A stretch of 64,000 nucleotides of DNA, taken from positions 1,053,506,554-1,053,570,553 of the forward strand of contig NC_090443.1 of assembly GCF_031143425.1 (NCBI RefSeq). Direction: 5' to 3'. Below the pieces are notes generated by a model. The model saw only the letters and a list, made by a program, of their open reading frames with translations, ran no database searches and was not told the origin of the DNA. Positions 21,735-32,290 of this stretch are shown in pieces; the stretch's first letter is position 1; each line of letters starts with the position of its first letter. A program made the position numbers and the translations under genes. The stretch is from Pleurodeles waltl. Taxonomy: Eukaryota; Chordata; Amphibia; Caudata; Salamandridae.

Positions 21735-23480
21735 ACATCCCACCCCATATTATCAGTTTTCAGTGGCAAATGATAACTAAGTTAATTGGAAATTCTGCAA
21801 ATATCCTTCAAGTACAGTGTATTCTGGGAGATGGAACTTTCTGTCTTCTTAAAGGAGCAATGTTTGTTTCTTAGTCTTGAGTCGTTTGTCGTAACATGTC
21901 TCTTTTCTTTCATGTTTTTTCCCTTTTACATAAATGTTTCAGTGGTAGGTTTTATTTTCTTGCAGCACAGGGTAGCTTTGATGCTGAAATATTTTCTTAT
22001 TTAATTTTATATGTTGTTAGAAGACACACACAAAAACGGAAACTTCTGGACCGTTTAAGCTATGCATATTGACAGGTATTACCTACATGGAGAGGATTTG
22101 TTTAAAAGCGTTGAGGGGTCCCCGCACGCAGGTAGGTATATTGTACATTTATAACTTCAGTGGAGATACTTTAGCTGTAGAAATAAGATTAAAAGTAAAT
22201 AACATTTCCTTGTAAAGTGAGGACGCTTGACTGTGCCTTCCTTTTGAATAAAACCCCACGCCTCACCTGACTTGATGGTGTATTGATTCGTTGAAAACAT
22301 TCTGAACAGAAGGCTCTTTATGACAGGTGAGTGTTAATAAAGATGGGTGTTAATGATTTCTGAAGGATGTGCTAAGCGTAGACGAAATATTCCCGTAGAA
22401 ATATTGTGGTGGGACGCATTCTGCTGTGGAATTCATTAGTTAGGGGAGGCTGGGGGCATTGGAGTTATCATGGAGATATCGAGATTGGGAGATTTGACTC
22501 TTGCTGGGTGAGAAATGAGGCTACCCCGTTGATGTTCTATCGGGAGGGAGGGGCAATCAGTGGAGCTGTGATCAGTGTTACATCATTCAGCAGGGAGCGT
22601 TTCTTCCGGGTCTGCTGTTTATTGAGGTACACAGAACCGAGGCACCGTCCACACATACCTCAGTGCTGGCTGCTTCAGCAGATTCTCATGTTTAGTTGCG
22701 TTCAGAGAAACCCTTCCAAGCAGCCACAGCATGCTGCGCTCTGCCCGCCAACGTCATCGACACTAAGGATTCTATTACTGTGCAATTATGTGAACTCCTA
22801 ACAAAAGTGCGTCACTAAGAAAACACACTATATATTGTGCTCAAGTGCAATATTTCCACAGGTGATCCGCAGCCTGATTTTCAGGACCAGAATAGATTTA
22901 TTCCCGGAAGGTTCGCATGATTACTTCAGAAGACCAGACAAAATAACAGGCGTCGCCCTAGGAAAAACAGAGTTAGATCATTACATCACAGGACTCAGAA
23001 TAGGGCTCTGAATTTCTGGACTGAGTGTTCCTGGAAAAAATGCTGGAAAATGTGTGATTACCCAGTCTCGAAGATGGTCACATATACCATAATTACAGTG
23101 ATTCTTATCATTATTGTAAATCAGAACTGAAGGGCAAGGGACTTTTTTTTAACTAGTATGAGAGAAGGCAAGTTTTTGGTCTGCCTATCTTGGATACTTT
23201 TGTTCCACCTTTCATCAATCTGTCACTGACCTCATGTAAAAAATAACCAGTGACAAGTTATCGGTCAGCCGTGATGCAGTGTCAGACTACAATCGCCCTG
23301 AACCTCAGCATGATGGGCCTGAGAGCATCAGCCTGCCAGCTCCAAGATGGCGTCATTGATAGAGCACCACCACCCGCCCACAGGAACCTCTCCTTCACCC
23401 CCAACACCAGACTTCATCTACACTATCTACAGTTGTCCCTAATCTAGTGCTCTCCTGCCACCTAGTCGGCTTTGTGCAAT
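21735..23480 (+). other. DIRS-like 3' region and unclassified sequence
   Basis: The block at 22100-22230 (GGGGTCCCCGC, ACTTCAGTGGAGAT, AAAGTAAATAACATTTCC) resembles 1620-1720 downstream of another DIRS recombinase, suggesting a DIRS 3' end or terminal region. From about 22260 to 23480 I see no domain; a 131-codon ORF at 22406-22801 has no recognisable similarity. Confidence 0.35.
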
Positions 23481-24180
23481 ATAAATAAAAACAGAACTAT
23501 TTGCATACAAACCTCCATATATGCACATTGGTGTCATTGTTGATGCACATATGCGGTGGAAGGCCATCACTCCAGAAGCAAACAGTAGGGTTCCTGGGAC
23601 ATTGGATTCAAAATATTGTATTTACCAGTGGGTCACTCCTATACTACTGTGAGTCTGTCTTCAGTTTAGACAAGGTCTCCTCTATGCACTTTAATTTACC
23701 TGTGCCTACCTCTCCCATTCCGCTACTAGGGAACATGTTTATTCTACAGCCAATGTCTCCTCCTCCAGCTCCTCAACTCATGGCTTCCTCACCCCCACCT
23801 TTTCTGACGTCTCTTCCCCTTAGGCTGTCCGAAGCCACCAACCTCTAGAAGATCCAATATTCCAGATAGGTGCTTCAGAAGGTCTAGAGATCACTCTCGC
23901 CCTATCAGAAGATCTTTGTGTCACAAACTGTTCTCATTCAAGATCTTCTTCTGGATCTTCTTGCTCTTCTGCCATCACCTTCTAGAATTTCACTGATAAA
24001 TGATATCATTATACTTGCAAGTTGGAGAAACTGCTAAATATAACCTAGAAACCCACATCTGTCATCTTTGAAACGCATCACCACCGCACTTCCTCAGGAC
24101 CAGTACTGTCTCTGGTTCCAGGTTTGTTTGAACCAACAATGGAGATATTAATACACTGCCTTCATCTAGATCAGATTGCA
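23480..24180 (+). pseudogene. DIRS-like gag-like region
   Basis: A Pro-rich frame (MSPPPAPQLMASSPPPF, about 23753-23803) is followed by an Arg/Ser-rich stretch in shifted frames (about 23830-23960). Pro-rich then RS-rich gag is typical of vertebrate DIRS elements. The block precedes RT-like sequence in the same orientation. Stops interrupt it throughout. Confidence 0.4.
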
Positions 24181-25737
24181 CAATGAATATTAAACCATAT
24201 ACCAGGATCTCCTTTTTCTCCTTCCAGATCCACGGACAGTTTGGGTCCTACTCACTGCAGCGACGACCTATTACCCTACTTCTCCAGCTCCCACTGTCCC
24301 TCCTGAGAAGTAAAGTGAGTGGAGAGATGCTGCTGGATGGAAACTCAGTGGGACTTCAGCCAGTGCTGTTGAAGCATCTTGTGATGGTGGTTTGCTCATC
24401 AGGTACGTTTCCCTGCAATACTTTACTGACATGCATAATAAGATCAGGAATTATGATGGTATCAAAATAAGTTATCAGAACTGCAATAGACCATTTAGAC
24501 CAAGCTGGCACAAACATCTTGGTTCCAACTTATGGGCTAGAATCTCAGCAGAGAATACTGAATTTGTCTGTCCCGGGTACTCCTTTGTTTGGTTCATGTC
24601 GGATTAGAAAAGAAGAAATAATATAGTAGACATCAACTCAGGCCCAAGCTCGCAACAGGAGGTTGAACCCACCCAGTCGTCTTAGCATTGCCATCAACAA
24701 CAAAAGATTCTGCCTTATCAGCCAAGCAATGAGCAAGAGGTGGGGTGGACATTAGGCTTTGGCTGCAGCAGGAAACCAATCTACGAAGTAGTGATTCGTC
24801 CCTTCCTCTTCGTCTTCTCCTCACTGGATAAGTGGAGAGTGGGCAAATATTAAAAAAGAGAGATTGCTGCTGTATATTATGTGCGGTTGCTATTCTCTGA
24901 GGCTCAGATCTCCGCCGCCAGTCTTATCTCAAAATAACATTTCTCAGTGCCACTGGGAGTTACGTCTGCAAGAGATCAGCATTTGTATTAGAAACAAACA
25001 GTGTAGAGGGTTCCTCATTATCAAAATGGAAGAAGAAGTTATTCCTGTTACTTCCTGGTTCAAAACAATGGCCCATTGAGGAATTCAGACTTGGTCGCAA
25101 TCTAAAAACAGCAAACAAGTGGATAAACAATAAAAGGTTTAGACGCTGGCCAGCTATCAAAGGATCAAAGCCACTCTCAACTTTATTATCAGCACAGGGA
25201 TATGCACCATGCATCTACAGGGTGCTTATGTTTACATTCTGATCGCAAAGAAAAATTGGAAACTCTTGGTTTATAGTCAGGAATGAGCATTTCTAATACA
25301 GGCACTTCACTTGTGACTGAAGTCCGCACCGAGCACTTACGCAGTTTCTGCATGTTGCACTTCTCAGCCCTTTGGGTTTATTTTTTGCTATTAACTCCAG
25401 TAGACTCATATTTGTGTAAGTGATATTTATTGAACTGTATGATGTCAAACAATAGTTTAACACCGATATTATTGTAACATTCCCATCGGAAGTGTTTCAA
25501 TCTTCTAAAGAAGTTTACTCTGATAGCCCAAAGGAATTCAACTCTGCAGGAATCCATGGCATCATGTATGTTCCTCGTTCCACATGCCTGACTGCGGATG
25601 AGACCTCTATATCTTGGGGGATCAGTGGTGCAAATAGGCAGAAAACTGGGAAGAAAAACATTACTCTCACATAAGATGTGGCCAGTCTTTTTCTTGGTGA
25701 TGTGATTAGGGAAAGCTCCTACAAGGTGAATGATCAA
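24181..25737 (+). pseudogene. DIRS-like reverse transcriptase, 5' part
   Basis: At about 25490-25720 the plus strand gives NSTLQESMASCMFLVPHA followed by LRMRPLYLG and a KMWPVFF segment. This matches the DIRS RT-to-RNase-H linker pattern (ASCxxxVPxAxxRxRPL). Upstream the frame is too decayed to place RT catalytic motifs confidently. The sequence breaks at 25737, where the LINE tail begins, and resumes as RNase H at 30798, so the LINE is inserted in this gene. Confidence 0.55.
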
Positions 25738-25752
25738 TCAATCAATCAATCA
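25738..25752 (-). repeat. LINE 3' tail simple repeat
   Basis: ATCA repeated four times on the plus strand ((TGAT)n on the coding strand) directly abuts TAGTATTTATAAAGCGCGC, the end of the LINE. L2-like LINEs end in short tandem tails recognised by their RT. Confidence 0.8.
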
Positions 25753-25827
25753 TAGTATTTATAAAGCGCGCTATGTACCCGTCAGGGTTTCGAGGCGCTG
25801 AGAGGGGGGGGGGGGAGCGCTGCTGAT

Positions 25828-28800
25828 TTAGCGGTCGAAGAGCCAGGTCTTGAGGAGCCTTCTGAATGCGAGTCTGGTGTTGAGGTAGGAGGGTCCGGTG
25901 TTGTGAAGTGCCTTGTGAGCGTGGGTCAGGAGTTTAAAGGTGATCCTCTTGTCTACCGGGAGCCAGTGGAGTTCCTTTAGGTGAGGGGAGATGTGGTTTC
26001 GGCGGGGTATGTCGAGGATCAGTCGGGCGGAGGCATTTTGGATGCGTTGGAGTCGTTTGATGTCTTTGGTTGGGATGCCTGTGTAGAGTGCGTTGCCGTA
26101 GTCAAGTCTGCTGCTGACGAGGGCCTGGGTCACCGTCTTTCTGGTTTCTGTTGGAATCCACTTGAATATTCTGCGGAGCATTCGAAGGGTGTTGAAACAG
26201 GAGGAGGAGACGGCGCTGACCTGTTTGGACATGGTGAGGGCGGAGTCCAGGATGAAGCCGAGGTTTCTTGCGTGGCTGGCAGGGGTGGGCGGGGGTCCGA
26301 GGACGGAGGGCCACCATGAGTCGTTCCAGGCCGAGGGAGTGCGCCCGAGGATGAGGACTTCCGTCTTGTCGGAGTTGAGTTTCAGGCGACTGTTGTTCAT
26401 CCAATCGGCGATGGATTTTAGTCCCTCGTGGAGGTTTGTTTTGGCGGTGAGCGGGTCTTTGGTCAGGGAGAGGACGAGCTGGGTGTCGTCGGCGTAAGAG
26501 ATGATGCTGAGATGATGTTGGCGGGCCAGTTGAGCGAGGGGTGCCATGTAGACGTTGAACAACGTAGGGCTGAGGGAGGATCCTTGGGGGACGCCGCAGA
26601 TGAGGTTGGTGGCTTTGGAGCGGAAAGGGGAGAGACGGACTCTCTGCGTTCTGTCGGAGAGGAAGGATGAGATCCAGTGGAGGGCTTTGTCTTGGATGCC
26701 GGCTTCCTGGAGGCGGGTCAGTAGGGTGCGGTGGCAGACGGTGTCAAAGGCGGCTGATAGGTCGAGGAGGATGAGGGCTGAGGTTTCGCCATTGTCCATT
26801 TGATGTCTGATGTCATCTGTGGCGGCGAGGAGAGCAGTCTCAGTGCTGTGGTTTCGTCTGAATCCGGATTGTGAGGGGTCCAGGATGGAATTGTCTTCGA
26901 GGAAGTGGGTGAGCTGAGTGTTGACGATCTTCTCGATGACTTTCGCTGGAAAAGGGAGGAGAGAGATCGGACAGAAGTTTTTGAGATCGTTGGGGTCGGC
27001 CTTGGGTTTTTTGAGGAGGGGTTGGATTTCTGCGTGTTTCCAGCTGTCCGGGAAGGTGGCAGAAGTGAAGGAGAGGTTGATGATCTTGCGGAGTTCGGGG
27101 GCGATGGTGGCGTTGGCTGAGTTGAAAACATGATGGGGGCAGGGGTCCGTGGGGGAGCCTGAGTGGATGGTGTTCATGGTTGTTATGGTTTCTGCCTCGT
27201 CCACGTGGGTCCAGGCGGTGAGGCGGCAGTCGCGGGAGGAGACGTCGGGGGTGGGGTCTGGCGGTGGACCGGTGTTGAAGCTGTCGTGGATGGTAGCGAT
27301 TTTCTGGTGGAAGAAGGTGGAGAGGTCGTCGCAGAGTTTCTGGGAGGGCGGGATGTCGTTGGAGTTGGCTTTTGGATTGGAGAGTTCCTTCACGATGCCG
27401 AAGAGTTCTTTGCAGTCGTGGGCGTTGTTGTTGATGCGTTCGGTGAAGTGGGCGCGCTTGGCGATGCGGATCCGTTGGTGGTGTTCGCGGTTGGCGTTTT
27501 TGAGGGCGACGAGGTTGTCGGGTGTGCGTTCTTGGATCCATTTCTTTTTGAGCTTCTGGCAGATGCTTTTGGAGGTGGTTAGATCGTCTGTGAACCAGGC
27601 TGGTTTTTTCTTTCCTTGGATGGAGGTGGATTTCTTGAGAGGGGCAAGGGTGTTGGCGCAGTCGAGGATCCATTGATGGAGGTTGATGGCGGCTGTGCTC
27701 GGGTCGGTTGCGTCGGGTGGAAGGTTGTTGATGAGGGTGCTGGTCAGTTGGTCTTGGGTGACTTTGCCCCAGCGGCGGTGGGGAGGTAGCTGGATGCGGT
27801 GTTGCTCTGTGGTTTTCTTATAGGTGAAATGGACGCAGTGATGGTCGGTCCAGTGGAGTTCGGAGGTGTGGCTGAAGAAAACGTGGTTGCTTGAGGTGAA
27901 GAGGGGGTCAAGGGTGTGTCCGGCGATGTGGGTGGACGTGTTGACTAGCTGGCGGAGTCCGAGGTTGAGGAGGTTGGAGGTCAGTGATGCGGTGTTGACG
28001 TCGTTGGCATTTTCCAGATGGTAGTTCAGATCTCCCAGGAGGATGTAATCTGGGGAAGCGAGGGCGTGGGTGCTTGCAAGGTCGGCGATGGTGTCGCTGA
28101 AGGGGGCTCTTGGTCCTGGAGGGCGGTATATGAGGGTTCCTCTGAGGGTCGTGTTGGGGTCCGTGTGGATCTGGAAGTGGAGGTGTTCGGCTGTCCTCAG
28201 GGTGTCGTCCGAGTGGGTGTGGATTTTGAGGGTAGCTTTGTGAGCGATGGCTATTCCGCCGCCGATTCCGTTGGTTCGATCTCTTCTGGTGATTTTGTAG
28301 CCGTCCGGTATGGCGATGGCGATGTCCGGAGACGAGGAGTCGTTCCACCAGGTTTCGGTCAGGAAAGCCACGTCAGGAGCAGTGGTGTCGAGCAAATCCC
28401 AGAGCTCGATGGCGTGTTTTCGTGCGGAGCGGGTGTTGATGAGGATGCAGTTCAGGTGGTTGGGGTTGAATGTTTCAGTAGTTGGATTGGTCGTTCTGAT
28501 ACAGGAGAAGTTGCAAGTACGGCAGGAAAAAGGTCCTTTAGTGTGCTTCGGGGATGCCCGGCAGCATTCAGTGGAGGGGCCGGGATTGAAGGCGCGGAGT
28601 TCGTTGATCGAGTAGCGGATGCGGGGGGCGCGAGGGCCAGGGGGTGTGGCGCGGTCCAGGCGCGGACGGGCGCAGACGGGCTTGCCTCTGGCGCGCCTCT
28701 GGCGCGCCAGCGGCGCGGACGCGCAGCGCCAGCCATTAAGAAGGGAGGGGGGAGGGAGGAGCAGCTGGGAGGCGGGAGGGAGCGGCAAATGGGGGCGCGA

Positions 28801-28863
28801 GGGGGGCGGGGCCGCAGGGAGGCAGCGGCAGGGAACGGGGAGCGCACAAGGGGCAAAAAACAC
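25828..28863 (-). CDS. LINE ORF2-type protein: APE endonuclease plus reverse transcriptase
   Basis: One 1011-codon frame without stops. N-terminal about 110 residues are Pro/Arg-rich and derive largely from the 5' monomer. The APE-type endonuclease spans about 138-350: INTRSARKH, FLTETWW (E170), YRPPG, LLGDLNYHLE (D278, N280), and TDHH (D340/H341). A 400-480 basic region follows. The RT spans about 600-870: LLDLSAAFDTV (D701), CGVPQGSSLSP, and SYADD (790-793). The C-terminus has LHWLPVDKRITFKL. This domain set is that of CR1/L2-group LINEs and makes the protein for target-primed reverse transcription. The triplet at 28863 is GTG; the first in-frame ATG is residue 563, inside the RT-side half, and a TAG lies six codons upstream of 28863. 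The catalytic motifs are intact. Confidence 0.9.
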   Translation of the reverse strand: MFFAPCALPVPCRCLPAAPPPSRPHLPLPPASQLLLPPPSLLNGWRCASAPLARQRRARGKPVCARPRLDRATPPGPRAPRIRYSINELRAFNPGPSTECCRASPKHTKGPFSCRTCNFSCIRTTNPTTETFNPNHLNCILINTRSARKHAIELWDLLDTTAPDVAFLTETWWNDSSSPDIAIAIPDGYKITRRDRTNGIGGGIAIAHKATLKIHTHSDDTLRTAEHLHFQIHTDPNTTLRGTLIYRPPGPRAPFSDTIADLASTHALASPDYILLGDLNYHLENANDVNTASLTSNLLNLGLRQLVNTSTHIAGHTLDPLFTSSNHVFFSHTSELHWTDHHCVHFTYKKTTEQHRIQLPPHRRWGKVTQDQLTSTLINNLPPDATDPSTAAINLHQWILDCANTLAPLKKSTSIQGKKKPAWFTDDLTTSKSICQKLKKKWIQERTPDNLVALKNANREHHQRIRIAKRAHFTERINNNAHDCKELFGIVKELSNPKANSNDIPPSQKLCDDLSTFFHQKIATIHDSFNTGPPPDPTPDVSSRDCRLTAWTHVDEAETITTMNTIHSGSPTDPCPHHVFNSANATIAPELRKIINLSFTSATFPDSWKHAEIQPLLKKPKADPNDLKNFCPISLLPFPAKVIEKIVNTQLTHFLEDNSILDPSQSGFRRNHSTETALLAATDDIRHQMDNGETSALILLDLSAAFDTVCHRTLLTRLQEAGIQDKALHWISSFLSDRTQRVRLSPFRSKATNLICGVPQGSSLSPTLFNVYMAPLAQLARQHHLSIISYADDTQLVLSLTKDPLTAKTNLHEGLKSIADWMNNSRLKLNSDKTEVLILGRTPSAWNDSWWPSVLGPPPTPASHARNLGFILDSALTMSKQVSAVSSSCFNTLRMLRRIFKWIPTETRKTVTQALVSSRLDYGNALYTGIPTKDIKRLQRIQNASARLILDIPRRNHISPHLKELHWLPVDKRITFKLLTHAHKALHNTGPSYLNTRLAFRRLLKTWLFDR

Positions 28864-30797
28864 TGAAAACGAGCAAAACTACAAGCAGTTACAAAGAGAA
28901 AATACAATCAGAAATACAATAATGGCACAATACACGATCGGGGAGACAGCAATCAGGGGGGCACAAAGGGGGCAGAAGCGCCGGCGGCGAGGCGCTGAAA
29001 AAACGAAAAAGCCAAAGAACACTTACAGGACGGCGGAAGCGGCACACGGGTCAAGTGAGCCCACTAGCCTCCAGGGATGAGGCGCAGGAGGATGCCTGCG
29101 GGTGGAGGAGGGCCTCGAACACGCAAACGGCAGCGTGCTCGTGGGACAGAGGCAGAAGGCAGCAGGTTGGTGCTGCGGTCGTGGGGGGCGAGCTCAGGAC
29201 CTGAAACAGGTCAGAGTTCGCTCACTCGCGACGCGCAGCGTCAGCCATTAAGAAGGGAGGGGGGAGGGAGGAGCAGCTGGGAGGCGGGAGGTGGGAGGGA
29301 GCGGCAAATGGGGGCGCGAGGGGGGCGGGGCCTCAGGGAGGCAGCGGCAGGGAACGGGGAGCGCACAAGGGGCAAAAAACACTGAAAACGAGCAAAACTA
29401 CAAGCAGTTACAAAGAGAAAATACAATCAGAAATACAATCAGAAATACAATAATGGCACAATACACGATCGGGGAGACAGCAATCAGGGGGGCACAAAGG
29501 GGGCAGAAGCGCCGGTGGCGAGGCGCTGAAAAAACGAAAAAGCCAAAAAACACTTACAGGACGGCGGAAGCGGCACACGGGTCAAGTGAGCCCACTAGCC
29601 ACCAGGGATGAGGCGCAGGAGGATGCCTGCGGGTGGAGGAGGGCCTCGAACACGCAAACGGCAGCGTGCTCGTGGGACAGAGGCAGAAGGCAGCAGGTTG
29701 GTGCTGCGGTCGTGGGGGGCGAGCTCAGGACCTGAAACAGGTCAGAGTTCGCTCACTCGCGACGCGCAGCGCCAGCCATTAAGAAGGGAGGGGGGAGGGA
29801 GGAGCAGCTGGGAGGCGGGAGGCGGGAGGGAGCGGCAAATGGGGGCGTGAGGGGGGCGGGGCCGCAGGGAGGCAGCGGCAGGGAACGGGGAGCGCACAAG
29901 GGGCAAAAAACACTGAAAACGAGCAAAACTACAAGCAGTTACAAAGAGAAAATACAATCAGAAATACAATCAGAAATACAATAATGGCACAATACACGAT
30001 CGGGGAGACAGCAATCAGGGGGGCACAAAGGGGGCAGAAGCGCCGGCGGCGAGGCGCTGAAAAAACGAAAAAGCCAAAAAACACTTACAGGACGGCGGAA
30101 GCGGCACACGGGTCAAGTGAGCCCACTAGCCACCATGGATGAGGCGCAGGAGGATGCCTGCGGGTGGAGGAGGGCCTCGAACACGCAAACGGCAGCGTGC
30201 TCGTGGGACAGAGGCAGAAGGCAGCAGGTTGGTGCTGCGGTCGTGGGGGGCGAGCTCAGGACCTGAAACAGGTCAGAGTTCGCTCACTCGCGACGCGCAG
30301 CGCCAGCCATTAAGAAGGGAGGGGGGAGCAGCTGGGAGGCGGGAGGCGGGAGGGAGCGGCAAATGGGGGCGCGAGCGGGGCGGGGCCGCAGGGAGGCAGC
30401 GGCAGGGAACGGGGAGCGCACAAGGGGCAAAAAACACTGAAAACGAGCAAAACTACAAGCAGTTACAAAGAGAAAATACAATCAGAAATACAATCAGAAA
30501 TACAATAATGGCACAATACACGATCGGGGAGACAGCAATCAGGGGGGCAGAAAGGGGGCAGAAGCGCCGGCGGCGAGGCGCTGAAAAAACGAAAAAGCCA
30601 AAAAACACTTACAGGACGGCGGAAGCGGCACACGGGTCAAGTGAGCCCACTAGCCACCAGGGATGAGGCGCAGGAGGATGCCTGCGGGTGGAGGAGGGCC
30701 TCGAACACGCAAACGGCAGCGTGCTCGTGGGACAGAGGCAGAAGGCAGCAGGTTGGTGCTGCGGTCGTGGGGGGCGAGCTCAGGACCTGAAACAGGT
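28718..30797 (-). repeat. LINE 5' monomer array, about 531-bp units
   Basis: Unit starts (GACGCGCAGCG) lie at 28718, 29230, 29761 and 30292, giving units of 512, 531 and 531 bp and a partial fourth. A second landmark (GGCGCTGAAAAAAC) lies at 28991, 29522, 30053 and 30577. The first unit lacks one 12-bp ATACAATCAGAA copy. Units are nearly identical and CpG-rich. The unit nearest the ORF provides its 5' codons. Repeated ORFs on both strands in this region are shadows of the monomer. Confidence 0.95.
28799..28815 (-). promoter_or_regulatory. GC-box in LINE monomer, repeated in each unit
   Basis: The plus strand reads GGGGGGCGGGGCC here, and again near 29321, 29852 and 30375. This is the Sp1-type GC-box core. 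Its presence once per monomer in a CpG-rich array suggests the monomers are promoters, as in mouse L1 5' monomers. No TATA box is evident. Prediction only. Confidence 0.5.
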
Positions 30798-31267
30798 GGT
30801 TTACTGTGAATGTCCATCACTGACAGGAGTTGTGTGCGCCTTGATTCTGTGAGAGGGAGCACACATGGGTCACCTTCAGGTGCAAGACACACTAGCACAA
30901 AAATATAAATCATACCATATCAATCTGGAGTTGAGGGCTGTCGGCCTGGCTCTCAAACTAGTTGTTCTGTCAGGCCAAACCCCCTATTGATTCAAACAGG
31001 CAACACAGCTACCATGCAAAAGTTACTCAGACCTGTAGGGACTCCATCCAGAATCACAGCAATTAAGGCTCAAATTATATGCATTACGTTAATTGCTAGG
31101 AATATCCTCATCACAGCAGTCCATCTCCCTGGAGAAAAAAACTCAGAACCAGAGTGTCTCACCGGAGAACCAAGAGGGGATAGTAAGTGGCACAGTGGTG
31201 CACTATCTCTTTTCTGAATGGGGCTTTGCCCAGATAGATTTTTTTCCACAGATGTAGAAAACATAAA
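30798..31267 (+). pseudogene. DIRS-like RNase H
   Basis: The plus strand carries INLELRAVGLALK in one frame, then IQTGNTATMQKLLR and ILITAVHLPGEKN, and ends GDSKWHSGALSLF. This corresponds to DIRS RNase H (the conserved NxxELRAV, DNTATM, HLPGxxN and EWxLHP patterns). The Asp of DNTA is changed to G (TGNTA), consistent with decay. It is the continuation of the gene broken at 25737 by the LINE. Confidence 0.7.
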
Positions 31268-31396
31268 GGAGGTCATTCTGACCGCGGCTTTACCGCCGCG
31301 GTCAGAATCGCCCAGGAAGCACCGCCAGCCTGTTGGCGGTGCTTCCGCCGCCCTCCACCATGGCGGTCATGGACCGCCAAGGTCAGAATGACCCCC
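31268..31396. mobile_element. Complete Harbinger-type MITE, 129 bp
   Basis: Terminal inverted repeats GGAGGTCATTCTGACC (left) and GGGGGTCATTCTGACC (right, reverse complemented) match at 15 of 16 positions. Interior hairpins include CCGCGG...CCGCGG and AAGCACCGCCA/TGGCGGTGCTT. The flanks end and begin with AAA, a possible 3-bp target duplication of the PIF/Harbinger size. It lies in DIRS pol sequence. It is too small to encode protein and must have been mobilised in trans. Confidence 0.85.
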
Positions 31397-32290
31397 AAAA
31401 TGTCCAAACTGTCCTTCCAGGTTTTATCAGCCACTTACAATAGAGAATGCCCTTCAGATAGAGTTGTTGAGGAAGTCTGTTTGTGCATTTCCATTGCTAC
31501 CATCAATACTATCTGTCATTGTCAAGCTGATAGGATACAAGGTGCTTATCTCTCCTTGGTTCATCTCGGTGGCTAGGCTCCTGGGCTCTTACAATGTGGA
31601 CACCTAAATCTTCTGCAAGATTACATGACACCTATAAAGAGAGTTAGACATTCAACAATCATATCTTTCCGCACTGAGATTCTGCATATGGGACATCCAG
31701 AGGTATTCTAGCCCAAGCATATGCCAAGAGGAAGCAGTACTAACATATCTCGTACATTGCTTGACTTAACTAGGGTGCAGCTTTCTTGGGACAAAAATCC
31801 ATCTAGCTCTAGAAAACGTGCTTCACAAACCTGGTTTTCTCAGAGATAAAAGATTTTCTAGATGGGATTAACACAGTTTTTTTAAATAAGAAGACCTGTT
31901 ATGCCATTGGAATTCACTATTGTTCTCTGAAAAAGTAAACATGGCCGCCTTTTGAATAAATACATATGGCTTCCTTACAGCATATAATTTGAAAAGTAGC
32001 TTTCCTTGTAGCAGTTACATCTGCGGATAGGGATAGTGAGATTCAGGCTTTGTGTTGCAATAAAATGTATACAGTTTTCCATAACAGTAAAGTTGTGAAG
32101 TCATCCAAGCTTTCTTCCAAAAATTATCATCAGACTTCCATTTCAATTAAACAATTTCTCTTTTGACTTTTTCCATAATCCCTCTTGTCTAGCAGATACA
32201 TTTTTACACTTGTTACACTTGTGGGGAGTCCATATATCAAGAAATAAAGGGACTAAAGATAATCAAATGATACTTTAGTCATGTGTAGGC
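31397..32290 (+). pseudogene. DIRS-like linker and tyrosine recombinase
   Basis: Directly after the MITE the plus strand gives SVCAFPLLPSILSVIVKLIGYK, matching the equivalent segment at 325-420. Near 31975-32110 it gives FLVAVTSADRDSEIQAL, close to the conserved FLVAITSARRxSELQAL core helix of DIRS recombinases. Stops and frame changes are frequent. The C-terminal catalytic part is not seen; the sequence fades near 32290. Confidence 0.65.

Larger units (their letters stand above)
25738..30797 (-). mobile_element. Full-length L2-type LINE with monomeric 5' region
   Basis: On the minus strand the element has four tandem 5' monomers (30797-28718), a 1011-codon endonuclease-RT ORF (28863-25828), a very short 3' UTR (about 90 bp with a 12-G/C run) and a TTTATAAATACTATG end followed by (ATTG)n at 25738-25750. 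The short UTR and simple-repeat tail are typical of the L2 clade. The host DNA on both sides is one DIRS pol gene. A possible short target duplication (AGGTG) exists on both sides but is not decisive. Confidence 0.85.

Noticed and set aside
26840..27673. A 277-codon Arg/Pro/His-rich ORF on the minus strand
   Set aside because: It is an out-of-frame reading of the GC-rich LINE ORF, which has the real endonuclease and RT motifs.
28018..28866. A 282-codon plus-strand ORF
   Set aside because: Antisense of the LINE endonuclease region; Gly/Val-rich composition is a consequence of the complementary codon use.
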